Source: Phaeoceros laevis (taxonomy: Eukaryota; Anthocerotophyta; Anthocerotopsida; Notothyladales). Taken from it: a DNA stretch of 21,179 nucleotides. The stretch is from NCBI GenBank assembly GCA_049999765.1, contig JBNGIQ010008862.1, positions 1-21,179 on the forward strand, written 5' to 3'. Shown here piece after piece: positions 1 through 8,374 of the stretch; position 1 is the first letter of the stretch; each line of letters opens with the position of its first letter. The position numbers and the translations under genes were made by a program. The notes under the pieces are model-generated. The model was not told the origin of the DNA, did not search any database, and was given only the letters and a program-made list of their open reading frames with translations.

Positions 1-136
1 TCTACGCATGTGCAGTGACTGCCACAGCTCCACGGAAATCATGTCAAGGCTTGAACAGAGAGACATTGTGGTAAGGGATGGGTACCGTGTGCATCGATTC
101 GCAAACGGGCGTTGCAGTTGTAAGGGACGACCGTGA
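1..136 (+). CDS. 3' end of a PPR-DYW protein, GRP-ending variant (partial, cut by window edge)
   Basis: The first base is the last base of a codon; the next 44 codons encode the end of a DYW deaminase-like domain and stop at TGA 134-136. Visible are the zinc-ligand motif CSDCH, the RDIVVRDG stretch, then an HRF and a CSC second zinc site. The protein ends in KGRP rather than the usual DYW tripeptide. It is almost base-for-base identical to 9421-9555 (two differences in the coding part, one changing Cys to Tyr), so it is a recent duplicate of that gene's end. The rest of the gene lies outside the window. Family knowledge: DYW domains are cytidine deaminases of organelle RNA editing; GRP/KP-ending variants occur in hornworts, ferns and some lycophytes and are proposed U-to-C editors. 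Whether this copy is whole cannot be judged. Confidence 0.8.
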   Translation, partial: LRMCSDCHSSTEIMSRLEQRDIVVRDGYRVHRFANGRCSCKGRP

Positions 137-529
137 GAATACTGAAGATCCAGCCAGTGCTCAGAGAGATTGTGGTCTTTCGCTTGGGTGGGAATGTGCT
201 TAATTAACTCCATCCCCGTCAAATTGAGATTGTTGTCTTTCTCTTGTGGTGAATGTGCGTGCGTAACTCTGTATCTGTCAAACCGAGATACGGATAGGGA
301 TCGCTGACACTGATCCACCACGTAATCAGAACACGTGACCAGAATGATGTGTCTCCTCCCATACTGAAAAGAAAGGGAGCTGATTGGAAGTGAGAACAGG
401 GGCATTCCAACGGATACCAGGGCATACTTGACGAACATATTATTGAATGAGGCGCGGGGCCTGTTAGGGTGAAAGGACATTCCTGTCAAAAGCGCCGATG
501 CAAGCCTGTAGCTGGCGATCTTCACCCAG
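137..529. other. Spacer after the PPR copy, with a degenerate 60-bp tandem repeat
   Basis: No gene is recognisable. The first ~45 bases still match the region after the second PPR copy at 9556 onward, so the duplication extends past the stop codon before diverging. Two imperfect 60-bp direct repeats start at GAGATTGT at 166 and 226. A phrase related to GGATCGCTGAC near 298 recurs near 9673 in the other copy, in a shuffled context. Confidence 0.5.
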
Positions 530-672
530 TTTGACAGACCAGTCTGCCTTTCTGGCAACGTCAATGGCCTCCCTAAGGCCAAATCAGTGGGAGGGATGGA
601 GGTGCGGCCTCGGGGAGTATGAGTGATGGGGGCTGGAACGGCTTCAAGAGTTAGGTGAAGGCCTTATCTGGC
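530..672 (+). repeat. Direct repeat, copy 1 of 2 (about 143 bp)
   Basis: Starts TTTGACAGACCAGTCTGC and runs to CTTATCTGGCC; matches 1088-1227 with scattered substitutions and small indels. The copies are about 555 bp apart in direct orientation. No coding function is recognised in the block. Confidence 0.8.
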
Positions 673-1087
673 CCGCCAGATTTTGAGCGATTGAATATTG
701 AGGCCAGGGGGCCACGATATCCCACCGTCACCCCGATGGAGCAACTAACTTTTCGCGCTAGGTAGTGGTTACTCAGGGTAGCCCTCCAAAATGGCCGACG
801 GTGGGACTGTCCAAGAACTCTTCGACGATTTCGTACTGTGGCAAGGGCGGAGGTGAAGTTGGAGGTTTCTGCATCCGTTGGAGCGGACGAGGCTGTTGTT
901 TTGTGATATGGCGGCGCGGGGTATGCCTGCTCCAGGGTAGGACGCCATCGGGGCCTGCGGGGTGCTGGCTCGCAGTACCTGGCATGAGGTAAAATCATAT
1001 GCCTGCTTGCTGGCATTTGTGGAAATTTGTTTCATTTGCAGGTGCGAGTAGGAAGGGTCCAATACCTGTGGAGGTCTCTGCACACAA
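673..1087 (+). other. Sequence between the direct repeats, with a short broken ORF
   Basis: An ATG at 791 opens a short frame starting MADGGTVQELFDDFVLWQ and stopping at TGA 854-856. A neighbouring frame (from 847) continues in protein-like fashion, AEVKLEVSASVGADEAVVL, up to a TGA near 904. The two read like one N-terminal coding fragment split by a one-base shift. I do not recognise the protein. Confidence 0.3.
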
Positions 1088-1227
1088 TTTGACAGACCAG
1101 TCTGCGTTTCTGGCAACGTCAATGGCGTCGCTAAGGCCAAAACAGCGGGAGGCATGGAGGCGCGGCCTCGGGGAGTATGATGGGGGTTGGAACGGCTTCA
1201 AGAGTTAGATCAAGGCCTTATCTGGCC
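1088..1227 (+). repeat. Direct repeat, copy 2 of 2 (about 140 bp)
   Basis: Second copy of the block at 530-672. Its right edge (CTTATCTGGCC, 1227) coincides with the point where recognisable eIF3 subunit B coding sequence begins, so the block may mark an insertion or recombination junction. Confidence 0.8.
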
Positions 1228-1694
1228 GAGGAGCTGAGGCAGAAGAATTTGTTCAGTGTCAGCGACTGTAAATTGTATTTGCAAAGCTATGGTGAGTACT
1301 TGGCTGTCAAGGTTGACCGCTACATCAAAACCAAGAAGAGGTCTTACATAGGCTTTGAGCTGTTTCGCATCAAGGAAAGGGATATTCTCATCGAGGTGTT
1401 GGAGCTGGAGAATAAGAATGACAAGGTTGTGGCTTTTGCTTGGGAGCCTAAAGGTCATCGTGTTGCTATTATTCATGGAGATGGGCCACGACCAGATGTG
1501 ACTTTCTACTCGATGGGGAGTCCCAACAATGTGGGTCGCGTTACAAAGTTGATCACAATGAAAGGCAAGTAGCCGAATGTCTTGTTCTGGTCACCACTGC
1601 GGCATTATCCAGTCCTTGCTGGGTTGAAAGCTTTGAATGGGCAGTTGGAGTTTTACAATGTGGATGAGCTGAGCACTTCATGGCAACTGATGTT
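1228..1694 (+). pseudogene. eIF3B: Fragment of translation initiation factor eIF3 subunit B, broken
   Basis: The frame from 1228 reads like the central beta-propeller part of eIF3b, the scaffold subunit of the eIF3 complex that helps load mRNA on the 40S ribosome. Diagnostic stretches are LRQKNLFSVSDCKLY, GEYLAVKVDRY, GFELFRIKERD and FAWEPKGHR. A stop (TAG 1570-1572) interrupts the frame inside the conserved KGKQAN region. Homology continues in the same frame past it (VLFWSP, LNGQLEFYNVDEL) to 1671, where a small deletion shifts to the frame carrying EHFMATDV. Beyond about 1694 the similarity is lost. There is no intron in about 465 bp, which suggests a processed copy or a single exon. It covers only a fraction of a protein that is normally around 700 residues, so it is a relic. 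Confidence 0.8.
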
Positions 1695-2348
1695 GCAGCC
1701 ACATGCATTAAGGAAGTCATGCTGTCAGATGGGACACCTCTGCAGGTCACACATGTGGTGACTCGCAGTTCCACCAGGATCATGGCAAGGAGATTATGAA
1801 CAAATTGTCCCACAAGTTCGTTGATGGATCTTGTCGCGTGGGGGCATGAACTAGTAGCAGCGAAGGGTCGGGGGCATACTAAATCCAGCGGCAACCAACA
1901 TGTTTAATTTTTCCAGGTAAGAGCAGCAGCAATAGACTGCCAGGTAAGTGGTTTCTGACCACGGTATCAGATTGCCATCCCCCATCCACTATCTTTGCGG
2001 ACAGGTGCTTAAGCTTGAACCTGCATATAAGCCTTCCAGAGGCAAGCGAATGAAAAGAAATTCTCCAAAGCAGATCTTGTTGCTCCATAGTGATCATGAG
2101 GAAGGTCTGTCACCAACCACATTGGCAGGTTCAGCTGCATGTTACCACTTCGGTTGTGGCTAAACTGTCAGAAAACTCGGGTCCACCTTCCAACCTGGCT
2201 GCATATTTGGCATACATTGCCAGTCCTCATGTCAGACTCACTCCCCTTTCATAACCCCGCAATGCAATACTTAGCTCTGCTCTCTAAAAAAACTCCACCA
2301 CGGTACAGGAGTCATGAGGCAATCACATGCGGCTTTCGATGATAGTGC
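1695..2348. other. Mostly unrecognised; one possible exon near 1982-2163
   Basis: An open stretch on the plus strand after an acceptor-like GGACAG at about 2000-2005 encodes a basic segment with KPSRGKRMKRNSPKQ followed by ILLLHSDHEEG, ending in TAA at 2161-2163. It could be a nuclear-localisation-type exon, but I cannot assign it to a family. A following frame (2139-2342) ends in two adjacent stops. Nothing else is supported. Confidence 0.25.
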
Positions 2349-3455
2349 ATGATTGCCCACCAGACAGCTCCAAATAAAGTGAGCTTGGCACCAGTCTCCA
2401 GCAAACCACCTACATGCACAAGTTTGCCGTCTGGCCACATTCCAAGTCTGCAGCTTAGCTGCGCTGGAGGCAGCCTGCATTCCTCCAACTGCACGGAAAT
2501 GCAGGCAACCGAGAGGTTGTGCAGCAGCGTGAGCCAAGAAGGCAGGACCGACTACCCGGGAATGGCAACCAGCTGCCTTTTGGGACTGAAAGGCCAGGGA
2601 GGCCTAGTAGCAGTGGAGGAAGCTCCCTGCAAGTACTGGATATGCAACCCGCTCCTCAACAAGTGGCAGGGAGTTCGTGTGAGCGATGCTGAAACTCCAC
2701 GCTTACAGAAAAATTTTCCAATCCGGTGTCAGGTTTGGAGCCACGGCGACGTTTGAGCTGCTTGCTGGCAGAGCTCGAGCTGGATCAGGTTCTTCTTACA
2801 AGATTGTGCGAGTTGTTTTCCACCTGGGGGTGCGTTCCCCGTCGCCCGATGCCACTATGCAGACAGAAATCTATGACTTCCGGTGTAGGGTGTGGCCGAA
2901 GGGAGCGTCTGTCCACGGACAGGGCAAGGGCAAGTTCCACTTCGTCCCCTCACCGTGGAGCTGTGTCTGGAGGAGCATGGTTTATGTCCTACTAGGACAC
3001 CCGGCCGCGGATTACCGCTGTCCATTCAGCATCTGGGAGTACAATGTGGAAAATGACACGCTCACTGAAACAGTTACATGGGCTTCCCTTCCTGGACTCG
3101 CAGTGCGCTGGTCCAGAAACACTTCCTTCCAAGCGCAGGTTAGAGCGGACTGTGAACATGGGGCAACCATGCACCTTGTGGTTGGACCAGAATCAGCCTT
3201 ACTACAAACAGGTCCGAGACGAGCCTCAGCTGGCTACCGGTGAAGTACCACCCTTCCAAACTCGTGTTCGCTTGGGACCCATCGCTGGGGGTGTGGAATC
3301 TCAAGCTGGAGGTCCCAAGCACTGCAAATCAGCCGGCAGGAGACAGTAAGCTTCTGCCTGGTCCATGGATGTGGGATGGGAATTTGGACTCGGCAGATGT
3401 CAGTGCCAGAATTCATTTGCAGTTATCCAATTGTGATCCCACGAACCAGATCTAG
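2349..3455 (+). pseudogene. F-box/kelch-like protein relic with several frame breaks
   Basis: Three successive plus-strand frames contain pieces in the expected order of a plant F-box/kelch-associated C-terminal domain. A first frame to 2756 has GGLVAVEEAP and YWICNPLLNKW. A second, about 2770-3243, has SSYKIVRVVFHL, EIYDF, VWRSMVYVLLGHP and FSIWEYNVENDT. A third, 3240-3455, has KYHPSKLVFAWDPSLGVWN. The phrases (ICNPLLNKW; IYD...W; S(I/V)Y...LLGHP; YNVENDTxTE) are typical of F-box proteins that recruit substrates to SCF ubiquitin ligases. No F-box motif itself is seen, and the switches between frames show decay. The assignment rests on recall of the family pattern, not on an alignment. Confidence 0.45.
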
Positions 3456-4370
3456 AGCCGGCATATGCAATTGCAAGGTGCCGAGTTCCATCTTGGTGAC
3501 AGTGTGCCGAACAGATGTAGATGCTGCTTTTGCAGGATGCAACATGAAGGCCGTCACTTGAGGTGGACTCTTACTCGGGTTGGCTTAAAAGTTCTGGGTT
3601 TTGCTTCTTTCCGAACCTTGATGCCCAACCTGGAGTATCTAGAAGACGCAGGAAAGGGTACCTTCCTCAATTAGAGCTCGCTCCGTCTTTAAATAATTAG
3701 TTCTTGTAAATAACTGTAGATATCTTGCCCAGATCATCCTCATTCATAACCAGCAGCCAGGTATTTTTAAGAACAGATACCAGTTTGCCTTGGAACTAGT
3801 CTAGACAGCTCTAGAGATGATGCCTGGAATTGTTACGCTGTTTTCAGGACGGTCTGCACATCTGCGCATGCTCCTCTGAAAGTTTCTTCTTCTCCTTCCT
3901 GTTGGCTGCTTAAAAGAAGCTCGGTAAACTTCAAGGACGTCGCTTGGGACGGCAAACTTTAGAAAAAATGCCTGCCCATTGAGGAACCAGCTGCATTATA
4001 ATTAGCATTCATGTCTGGATCCTAAAAGCTGCTGAATCCGAAGGAAATATGGGGAGCCCTGCCGATTGGCAGGCTATATTTGTACAAGAGACCATGTTGT
4101 GTTGCAGACATGAATATGTTCTGAAGGTTTTGGCCACCTGCACACAAAGGTAATTAATAAGACGCTAGTCAAATGTAGAAAAATGACCTGGAAGCCCAAT
4201 GAATTCGCTCATCTTAAACACACCAACACCAGAGTAGGAAGTTCAGCAGGTTTGTGGGGAGTCCGACATCTATCCATGGCCATGGGTTGCAAAACTGAAT
4301 TTCAAGCACTACATGCTGCAACGAGAGCTAAAACATAGTAACCACGTGCTCTTGTGCACAAGAGCTTTCA
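3456..4370. other. Non-coding spacer upstream of the assembly gap
   Basis: A short open frame to 3674 is probably the tail of the preceding relic. From about 3675 the sequence is AT-richer, with stops in all frames, and I see no gene, repeat or RNA in it. It runs into an assembly gap at 4371. Confidence 0.4.
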
Positions 4371-4470
4371 NNNNNNNNNNNNNNNNNNNNNNNNNNNNNN
4401 NNNNNNNNNNNNNNNNNNNNNNNNNNNNNNNNNNNNNNNNNNNNNNNNNNNNNNNNNNNNNNNNNNNNNN
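4371..4470. other. Assembly gap (100 N)
   Basis: Exactly 100 N, the conventional placeholder for a gap of unknown size. Any reading frame drawn across it is meaningless. Confidence 1.
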
Positions 4471-4474
4471 GCCT

Positions 4475-4513
4475 ACGACAACCATTGACGACAACCATTG
4501 ACAACAACCATTG
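4475..4513. repeat. 13-bp tandem repeat, three visible units at the gap edge
   Basis: ACGACAACCATTG occurs at 4475 and 4488, followed by a one-base variant at 4501. The repeat abuts the gap, so the gap is probably an unresolved expansion of this minisatellite. Confidence 0.75.
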
Positions 4514-4797
4514 CAGGCCTGCAATATTAATATGCTTGACCCAAAGGTTCTTAGGCAATTCATGAGCAAGCGTGCAAAATGGTGCCTGCCGGTAGTTAAC
4601 ACAAAAAAAGAGCAGCCGTGCATATATTTAGTATAGTGAACGGGAATCGGGATAACGGGAGCCATATCCATGGCCAAGCTTAAGGCGGCCAACGGGCACG
4701 ACCAGATGCTTGAGCGTCGGCCTGCTTGCAACTGGCGCACCAATCCGAAGCCGGCGGAGACGGCGTTCAACAGGAGAAACGGTCGCCCGTGGCTGCA

Positions 4798-4808
4798 CAT
4801 ATATATAT
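4798..4808 (+). promoter_or_regulatory. Likely TATA box of the P450 gene
   Basis: CATATATATAT lies about 50 bp upstream of the P450 ATG at 4857. With the usual 25-35 bp spacing, transcription would start near 4830 and leave a short 5' leader of some 25 bases. Nothing else TATA-like lies this close to the start. Confidence 0.55.
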
Positions 4809-4856
4809 GAGCGAGAAAGCCAACATCAATTGGCCTCCCTGGCGAGGGGATAGATC

Positions 4857-6740
4857 ATGGTGCTCCTCCAAGGCCTCAGCCTGGGTCTAGTCGACCTAGG
4901 TCTGGCAGGAATTTTTAGTGTGCTGCTGGTACTCCTGCGGATCGCATTTAGTGTAGCGGAGAAGAAGCGATTGCCGCCTGGTCCTTCGACTTTGCACGTT
5001 TTGGGCAAGCTGTTGCACTTCTTTAGAAATTTGAAGGAGAAGCAGGTGCAAGTGCTGCTGAGCGAGTTGAGTGCCCAGTACGGCCCGCTCGTCTTCTTCC
5101 GCATGGGCACCCGAGCCTCCCTGGTGGTCGCCTCCGCAGAGATGGCGCGCGTGGTGCTCAAGGAGAAAGACGAGGTGTTCGCGGACCGGCCGCCCCGGAC
5201 CTACGGCTTCAGGCAGCTCGTCCACCCGGCGTACGACATCAGCTTCTCTCCCTACGGCCCCGACTGGAGGCGCCTCAGGAAGCAGCTGTTCAAGGTGATG
5301 CTGTCGCACAAGCGGCTGCAGCAGTTTCAGCATATCCGAGAGGAGGAGTTGAGAGCGGCGGTGAGGTCCGTCAGGCAGCTTTCCTTGATGAGTACTACAG
5401 CTTCAGGGGCGACAGTCACTACTGGTGTGGTGCCGGTCGACCTCGGTTTGCAGTGCAAGGCTGTCAGCATAAACAACACCAGCCGCATGACAATGTTGAG
5501 GTGACTTCCTGAAAACAGCTGATTTACAAGCTCTGAATTAAGTCGTCCAGTATCAATGAGGCTCCCCTCATTGACAGTCCCTACCAAAACGCAGCACACC
5601 GTTTTGGTAGCACACCGCAAGGGAGTTTTAAGGTGTGGGTTCTCCCATTACTACTACTACTAGTACATTTGTGAATTCGCACATTCATGAATTTGACATG
5701 AATGCGATGGAGAAGATGCTTGTGCGAGACGTGATGAGGGCTCTGGGCGGCGAGATCCTGTTGGGCGACTTTGTGCCCCTGCTGGGGTTTCTGGATCGCT
5801 TCCGGAACGTGGAGAGTCGGGTGAGAGCGATCAAAGAGCGCGTGGACAACTTCTTCCAAACCGTCATCGACGAGCGCCGTTTTCACCTCAAAGACCACAA
5901 CGGCCATCACGAGGACGTCCTTCAAACCTTCCTGGCCTCCCACAACTCACCGGGCGACGATGACATCAAAACCAAACTCCTGGTCAGTGGGTCAGTCCCT
6001 CTTAAACAGCATTGCCTGCCGCTTTCATCGATTCTTTCTTTCATTCATCATCACAGGTCTCGTCGATTTATTTCCGCACAACTTCTGAAGATTGCACTGC
6101 TTGATTGATCACGATATCAACCAGGGCACATTTTTGACAACGGATTCCAGCTCCGTGGTCCAGGAATGGGCCATGGCGGAGCTTCTCCACCAACCGGACC
6201 AGATGCGCAGGCTGCAGGAAGAGCTGGACCAAGTGGTGGGCAGGGAGCGCAAGGTGCAGGAGGACGACATCCCCAACCTGCCCTTTTTGCACGCCGTGGT
6301 GAAGGAGACGCTGCGGCTGCACCCGCAGGGCGGCTTCGGCCTGCCGCACTACAGCAGGGAGGACACGGAGCTGGGCGGCTTCTTCGTCCCTGCCGGCACC
6401 ACCGTCCACATCAACTTGCTGGCCCTGTCCAAGGACCCCGCCGTATGGGACCAGCCCGACTCTTTCTCCCCGGACCGCTTCCTGGGCGACACCAGCATGG
6501 ACGTCCGAGGCAACCACATGAGCCTCATCCCTTTTCGGAGCAGGGCGACGCATGTGCCCCGGGATGGGCCTGGGATTGACCCTTCTCCACTTCCTCGTCG
6601 CCCGATTCGCCCACAGCTTCGACTGGGACGTACCTCATGGGAATTTGGACATGGACACCGATCCAGCAGATTTAACCGGGAGGCGAGCCACCCAGTTGCT
6701 TGGGCTTGCTTCCCCACGTCTCCCTTCCCACTGCTATTGA
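4857..6740 (+). CDS. Cytochrome P450, plant A-type (CYP71-clan-like), three exons, frameshift in the haem loop
   Basis: A microsomal haem monooxygenase. Likely exons are 4857-5500, 5664-5982 and 6125-6740, with GT-AG introns that keep phase. Together they give about 525 residues, normal for a plant P450. In order: an N-terminal membrane anchor (residues about 14-33), the PPGP hinge (40-43), the C-helix WxxxR (W137, R141), the I-helix FLTTDSSSVVQEWAMAEL, the K-helix ExxR in KETLRLHP, and PDRF of the PERF loop. The haem-binding loop is out of frame: after LIPF, one extra base near 6536 shifts translation, and the Cys-bearing GAGRRMCPG segment sits in the +1 frame. That frame continues with normal C-terminal sequence (VARFAHSFDWDVPHG, PRLPSHCY) to TGA 6738-6740. 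The I-helix lacks the usual A/G-G pair (LTTD in place of AGTD), and the acceptor of intron 2 is less certain than that of intron 1. Substrate is unknown. This is either a recent pseudogene or a one-base assembly error. Confidence 0.85.
5501..5663 (+). other. P450 intron 1
   Basis: The donor is AG|GTGACT at 5501 and the acceptor CTACTAG ends at 5663. Removing these 163 bp joins TSRMTML to STFVNSHIHEFDMN in frame (phase 2), skips the in-frame TGA directly after the donor, and gives continuous P450 sequence. Confidence 0.75.
5983..6124 (+). other. P450 intron 2 (boundaries less certain)
   Basis: The donor CTG|GTCAGT is at 5983, and the only phase-0 acceptor I find before the I-helix is CAACCAG ending at 6124. 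Other AG sites (6056, 6090) give the wrong phase. GTCAGT is repeated at 5991, an alternative donor with another phase. Confidence 0.5.
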
Positions 6741-6953
6741 TCTGCGTGCTGCGCAGCAAACATCACTTTTTTCCTCCATTTATAAATCTTTTACCACAAA
6801 TTATCCTACGCTCGTTGTGCATTTGGACATACAATATGCACCATGCACTATGATACACACGCATGAAGGCATAGCATGTTCATAAGAATGTATGTACCAC
6901 TTTGGTGATGACATGTGTACTAGACATGACGTCCCAAATGAAACTTCACATGG
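6741..6953. other. Spacer between the P450 and the PPR gene
   Basis: AT-rich 3' flank of the P450 (TTTATAAATC near 6778) followed by sequence with many ATG and CATG words. It should hold the P450 polyadenylation region and the PPR promoter, but no clear element stands out. Confidence 0.35.
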
Positions 6954-8141
6954 ATGGGCATGGGCATGGGCCCATGCCCTTTTCAGTTGACGGCCAACTT
7001 CGTAGTGCAAAGGTGGCAGGGCATGCCCGCTGGACTGCTGCTGCTGGAAAACCCTGCCATGCTCCACCTACAATTTGGCACCACCAACGGGATGCATCAT
7101 CAGCGGCTTTGGACGCCAGCAGCTGGGAGGCAGGCCCACACTCTGGAGCTGGAGGGGAGGTTAAATGTGCCTCCGAGGCAGTGGATTTACACAAGCTGCA
7201 CATTTGTGCCGTGCTGTTGCTTAGCAGCCAAGCTATGCGTAACGGAGAATATCAGTGCAGGAGAACGACGAGAGTTGTTGTGGAGGCAGTATTTCTTGGA
7301 CCCCACATTGTGGTGGGACTGCAGGACGAACAAGAAGAGCGCACGCTCTCCCGACTTCAGGCACAAGGAGTCCAAGGAGCCCGTATGGCTGAACAACTTC
7401 TACAAGCCTGACTGGGAGGATGCGGAGCTGGCTGCCTTGGACAAGCAGGTTGGACGGTCTGCTCAGCCTACATCCAACCCCTTGTTGCATCACAATGCTG
7501 CTGCTCCGACGGTGCCAGAGTGCCAAGGGTACGGAACGGCTCAGGCTGTAATCGAAGAACTTTGTGACAATGGGCAGCTAAGTCCAGCAGTGGACGCTTT
7601 GACCGTCTTGGCGAAGAAACAATCTCGTGTGTCCACCTCTCTGCTTTACAGAGACATTCGGATATGCGGGGCTGACAAAAATCTTGTGTTGGGGCGACGA
7701 CTCGATGATCTCACTGTCAAGCTTGGGTACGGATCCAACGCATTTTTGGGAAAACATCTCTTGCGCATGTATGCATGTGGAGGTAGGCTACAGGAGGCCA
7801 TGGATGTGTTCAACAGGGTAGGGAAACCGAATGTTTTCATGTGGTTTTCCATAATCTCTGCACATGCCAAGCACGGAAAACCGAAGGAGGCCATACGACT
7901 CTACCGTGAAATGCGTAGGTCAGGTGTGAAGGCGAATGATTACGTCTTTGTAGCTGTCCTTCAAGCTTGTGCATTTGCCACCGACTTGGAATCTGGCAGA
8001 AAAGTGCACTCTGATGTGTTGCACAGTGGCTATTCTACTGACTTGGTTGTTGCAACTGCCTGGTTGACATGTATGCAAAATGTGGTGAGCTGGGAAATGC
8101 ACGCCAGGTTTTTGACAGCATGGACACGAAGGATGTGGTGA
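6954..8141 (+). CDS. OSB-like N-terminal region fused to PPR repeats (5' part of a broken PPR-DYW gene)
   Basis: One open frame joins two modules. Residues about 100-160 carry the organellar single-stranded DNA-binding (OSB) PDF motif: LLWRQYFLDPTLWWDCR, then a basic NKKSARSPDF, then a Trp-bearing KEPVWLNNFYKPDW. Just before it, RLWTPAAG and LELEGRL look like the end of an SSB-type OB fold. From about residue 200, PLS-class PPR repeats follow (LGKHLLRMYACGGRLQEAMD, NVFMWFSIISAHAKHG, FVAVLQACA), which bind organelle RNA one base per motif. The frame is lost near 8050: a missing base turns the expected CLVDMYAKCG into WLTCMQ, and the frame closes at 8141 while the PPR sequence continues in the frame open from 8069. 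The start at 6954 is uncertain (palindrome and acceptor-like site). An organelle transit peptide is expected but not clear. Confidence 0.7.
   Translation: MGMGMGPCPFQLTANFVVQRWQGMPAGLLLLENPAMLHLQFGTTNGMHHQRLWTPAAGRQAHTLELEGRLNVPPRQWIYTSCTFVPCCCLAAKLCVTENISAGERRELLWRQYFLDPTLWWDCRTNKKSARSPDFRHKESKEPVWLNNFYKPDWEDAELAALDKQVGRSAQPTSNPLLHHNAAAPTVPECQGYGTAQAVIEELCDNGQLSPAVDALTVLAKKQSRVSTSLLYRDIRICGADKNLVLGRRLDDLTVKLGYGSNAFLGKHLLRMYACGGRLQEAMDVFNRVGKPNVFMWFSIISAHAKHGKPKEAIRLYREMRRSGVKANDYVFVAVLQACAFATDLESGRKVHSDVLHSGYSTDLVVATAWLTCMQNVVSWEMHARFLTAWTRRMW
6962..6979. repeat. Perfect 18-bp palindrome
   Basis: GGGCATGGGCCCATGCCC is its own reverse complement. It sits across the first codons of the PPR reading frame and is directly followed by an acceptor-like CTTTTCAG (6980-6987). 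This makes the ATG at 6954 doubtful; the true first exon may lie upstream. Confidence 0.7.
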
Positions 8142-8374
8142 CATGGAATGCCTTGATTGCTGGTTATGCACAGCAAGGACTCGGCCAAGAGGCGCTTGTT
8201 GTGTATGGACAAATGGAGGAGGCGGGCCTCATTCTGGCTAACCATGTTACTTTTGTTTGCCTTCTGAAGGCGTGTGCAAGCACTGGTGCCTTGCAGATGG
8301 GCAGGGAGCTCCACTCAAAGATTGTCAAAAGAGGTCTGCTGGATAATGTAGTGGTGGGCACCTGCCTGGTGGAC
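8069..8374 (+). repeat. 306-bp PPR tandem unit (repeated at 8375 and 8818)
   Basis: ATGTATGCAAAATGTGGTGA occurs at 8069, 8375 and 8818 and begins each unit. The DNA is similar enough between units to indicate recent internal duplication rather than old PPR divergence. Confidence 0.8.

Noticed and set aside
4309-4800. Long open frames crossing the N run at 4371-4470
   Set aside because: They exist only because N codons do not count as stops; neither flank resembles a protein.
5071-5298. Alternative plus and minus frames inside the P450 exons
   Set aside because: High-GC shadows of the true P450 frame; they carry no P450 or other motif.
6954-7411. A separate gene in the +1 frame from 6902 to 7411
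   Set aside because: The frame lacks any motif, whereas the overlapping frame carries the clear OSB PDF motif.
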